Source of the DNA: Rhodospirillales bacterium | GTDB lineage: Bacteria > Pseudomonadota > Alphaproteobacteria > Rhodospirillales > Shumkoniaceae | DNA: 64,000 nt | Assembly: GCA_018432935.1 (NCBI GenBank) | Contig: JAHDSF010000043.1 | Span: 1 to 64,000, forward strand | Direction: 5' to 3' | In this document: one piece after another, positions 62,498 to 64,000 of the stretch | Layout: every line of letters begins with the position of its first letter | How positions within the stretch are numbered: the stretch's first letter is position 1 | The notes under the pieces: model-generated | Seen by the model: the letters and a program-made list of their open reading frames with translations, nothing else | The model's database searches: none | Told to the model about the DNA's origin: nothing | Made by a program: the position numbers and the translations under genes

Positions 62498-63388
62498 ATG
62501 TACAGCCGTCGGGAAAAGAGGCTCGCCCTTCTCGGCTTTCTCGGGCCGGCGGTCCTGACCCTGCTGGCGATCGGGATCTACCCCCTCCTGTTTGCGTTCT
62601 GGAATTCGCTGCACCGCTTCATCCTGCCCAGGGTGCCGCGGGAGGGGACGCCTTGGGTGGGGATCGACAACTATGTCGCCGTGCTCACCGATCCAAGCTT
62701 CCAGCAGTCGCTGGGCCGGACCTTCTCGTTCCTGCTCACCGTGCTGCCGATCCAGATCGTGCTCGGACTCGGCATCGCGCTTCTTCTCCATCAACCCGGC
62801 GCCAGCCTGCTGCGGGTGCTGACCCGGCTGTCGCTGGTGGTGCCGATGGCGACCACCTACGCGGTGGTCGGGCTGATCGGGCGGCTCTTGTTCAACGGCG
62901 ACTTCGGGGTGGTGAACTGGTTCCTCGGGCTGTTCGGGATCGCCGGCGTAAACTGGCTGGCCCATCCGACATTCGCCTTCGCCGCCGTGGCGGCGATGGA
63001 CGTCTGGCAGTGGAGTCCCTTCTGCGCGCTGGTCTTCCTGGCCGGCCTGACCATGGTCCCGGTCGAGGTCGAGGAGGCGGCGCAGCTCGAGACCACCCGC
63101 TGGACCGCCATCCTGCGCCACGTCCAGTTGCCGTTCCTGATCCCCGGGCTGACCGCCATCCTGATCCTGCGCACCGCCGACATCCTCAAGATGTTCGACA
63201 GCGTCTTCACCATGACCCGCGGCGGCCCCGGCGCCGCCACCGAGCTGATCAGCGTCTACATCCAGCGCATCGGCTTCCGCGTCTTCGACCAGGGGATGGC
63301 ATCGGCGCAGGCGGTCATCATCCTGGTGCTGACGATCATCCTGTCGCGGCTTTACATCCGCGTCATCTACCGGGAGATCGAGCAATGA
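62498..63388 (+). CDS. Sugar ABC transporter permease (MalF/UgpA type)
   Basis: 296 residues from ATG 62498 (TTG 62477 possible, but that lies in the terminator T-run). Six membrane spans; EAA loop EVEEAAQLETTRWTAILRHV. The N-terminus KRLALLGFLGPAVLTLLAIG is typical. Partner of the 63385 permease, overlapping it by ATGA. Works with the 59816 ATPase and the 61091 binding protein. Confidence 0.9.
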   Translation: MYSRREKRLALLGFLGPAVLTLLAIGIYPLLFAFWNSLHRFILPRVPREGTPWVGIDNYVAVLTDPSFQQSLGRTFSFLLTVLPIQIVLGLGIALLLHQPGASLLRVLTRLSLVVPMATTYAVVGLIGRLLFNGDFGVVNWFLGLFGIAGVNWLAHPTFAFAAVAAMDVWQWSPFCALVFLAGLTMVPVEVEEAAQLETTRWTAILRHVQLPFLIPGLTAILILRTADILKMFDSVFTMTRGGPGAATELISVYIQRIGFRVFDQGMASAQAVIILVLTIILSRLYIRVIYREIEQ

Positions 63389-64000
63389 GGGACACCACCG
63401 CGCCCGCCGCGGCGGTGGCCGCGGATCGCCGCCGTCAGGGCAGCCTGCGCGCCGTTCACGTGATCGCGCTTCTGGTCGTCATCGCCTTCTGCATCTTTCC
63501 CTTCTACTGGATGGTGGCGACCAGCCTGAAGGAACAGGCGGTGGCGCTGGCCTCCCCGCCGGTGTGGCTGTTCGAGCCGACGCTGGAGAACTACACCACC
63601 GCGCTCGGCAAATCGGGGGTGGCCCGGAGCCTTCTCAATTCCTTGGTGATCGCGGTCTCGACCACCGTCCTCGCCCTGGTTCTCGGCACTCCCGCCGCGT
63701 TCGCCATCGCCCGCTTCGAGTTCCCCGGCAAGAAGGAGCTGTGGTTCTGGTTCATCACCAACCGCATGGTGAGCCCGATCGTGCTGGCGCTGCCGTTCTT
63801 CCTGCTGGCCCGCACGCTCGGCATCCTCGACACCCACCTCGCGCTGGTGCTCACCTACATCACCTTCAACCTGCCGATCGTGGTGTGGATCTGCTCGGAC
63901 CACTTCCGCTCGCTGCCCAAGGACCTTGACGAGGCGGCTCGGTTGGAAGGGGCCAGCGCATGGCGCATCTTTTTCAGCATCTGTCTGCCGCTGGCGGCGC
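63385..64000 (+). CDS. Sugar ABC transporter permease (MalG/UgpE type), cut by window end
   Basis: The first 205 residues are present. The MalG-type start VVIAFCIFPFYWMVATSLKE, about five membrane spans, and the EAA loop DLDEAARLEGASAWRIFFSI are visible; the last span or so lies beyond position 64000. Start ATG 63385 overlaps the previous permease stop (ATGA). Confidence 0.9.
   Translation, partial: MRDTTAPAAAVAADRRRQGSLRAVHVIALLVVIAFCIFPFYWMVATSLKEQAVALASPPVWLFEPTLENYTTALGKSGVARSLLNSLVIAVSTTVLALVLGTPAAFAIARFEFPGKKELWFWFITNRMVSPIVLALPFFLLARTLGILDTHLALVLTYITFNLPIVVWICSDHFRSLPKDLDEAARLEGASAWRIFFSICLPLAA

Overview
The window is GC-rich, and almost every intergenic gap is short. Stop-start overlaps (ATGA, GTGA) are common. 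It is rich in ABC and TRAP importers, HWE/HisKA_2-type sensor kinases, DUF1194, DUF2147 and LemA/M48 genes. This mix fits a metabolically versatile alphaproteobacterium, most likely near the Rhodospirillales. That placement is inference; no rRNA, tRNA or marker gene in the window settles it.

Layout. 0-0.2 kb: end of an insertion sequence that supplies the last codons of an IclR regulator. 0.2-4.9 kb: IclR, a divergent TRAP transporter (dctPQM) and an RraA/HMG-aldolase-like gene. 5-7.6 kb: two adjacent sensor kinases. 7.7-10 kb: a DODA-type dioxygenase and a DoxX gene, divergent from a LysR regulator across a good palindrome. 10-14.5 kb: DUF1194, DUF2147, a fumarylacetoacetate-hydrolase-family protein, LemA and an M48 protease. 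14.5-18.6 kb: deoR-galE-galT-galK. The 13-mer GGAAAGTTTTGGC occurs before both deoR and galE and is the likely operator. 18.7-21.2 kb: a thiamine-diphosphate enzyme facing a TauE/SafE permease. 21.3-30.6 kb: a GntR regulator divergent from a sugar operon (ABC importer, two Gfo/Idh/MocA dehydrogenases, SIS isomerase/deglycase, ROK kinase). 30.6-35.1 kb: conventional xanthine dehydrogenase xdhABC. 35.4-37.7 kb: tex.

38-56 kb is the most interesting part, a nucleobase-type catabolic island. It holds a spermidine/putrescine-type ABC importer, dihydropyrimidinase (hydA), a NitT/TauT-type importer, a short YgfK-like iron-sulfur oxidoreductase, an M20 carbamoylase-type hydrolase, a fused [2Fe-2S]/molybdopterin dehydrogenase like XdhD, a compact SsnA-like deaminase, a second XdhC and a MocA-like cytidylyltransferase. 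Homologues of ygfK, ssnA, xdhD, hyuA and mocA sit together in the E. coli purine/uric-acid cluster. Here the set is rearranged, lacks an FAD subunit beside xdhD, and its YgfK lacks the flavin/NAD(P)H part. The island is interrupted by palindromic repeats. One 485-bp unit consists of near-identical 53/54-bp inverted repeats around a single GxxExxY (PD-(D/E)XK-like) gene and looks like a small mobile element.

56-64 kb: a membrane histidine kinase convergent with a small periplasmic binding protein, then an sn-glycerol-1-phosphate-dehydrogenase-like gene with an MsmK/UgpC-type ATPase, divergent from its binding protein and two permeases. The last permease runs off the window.

A recurring theme is solute-binding-protein genes followed by strong intercistronic hairpins (25.7, 44.9 and 62.4 kb). 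These probably let the binding protein be made in excess over the membrane subunits.
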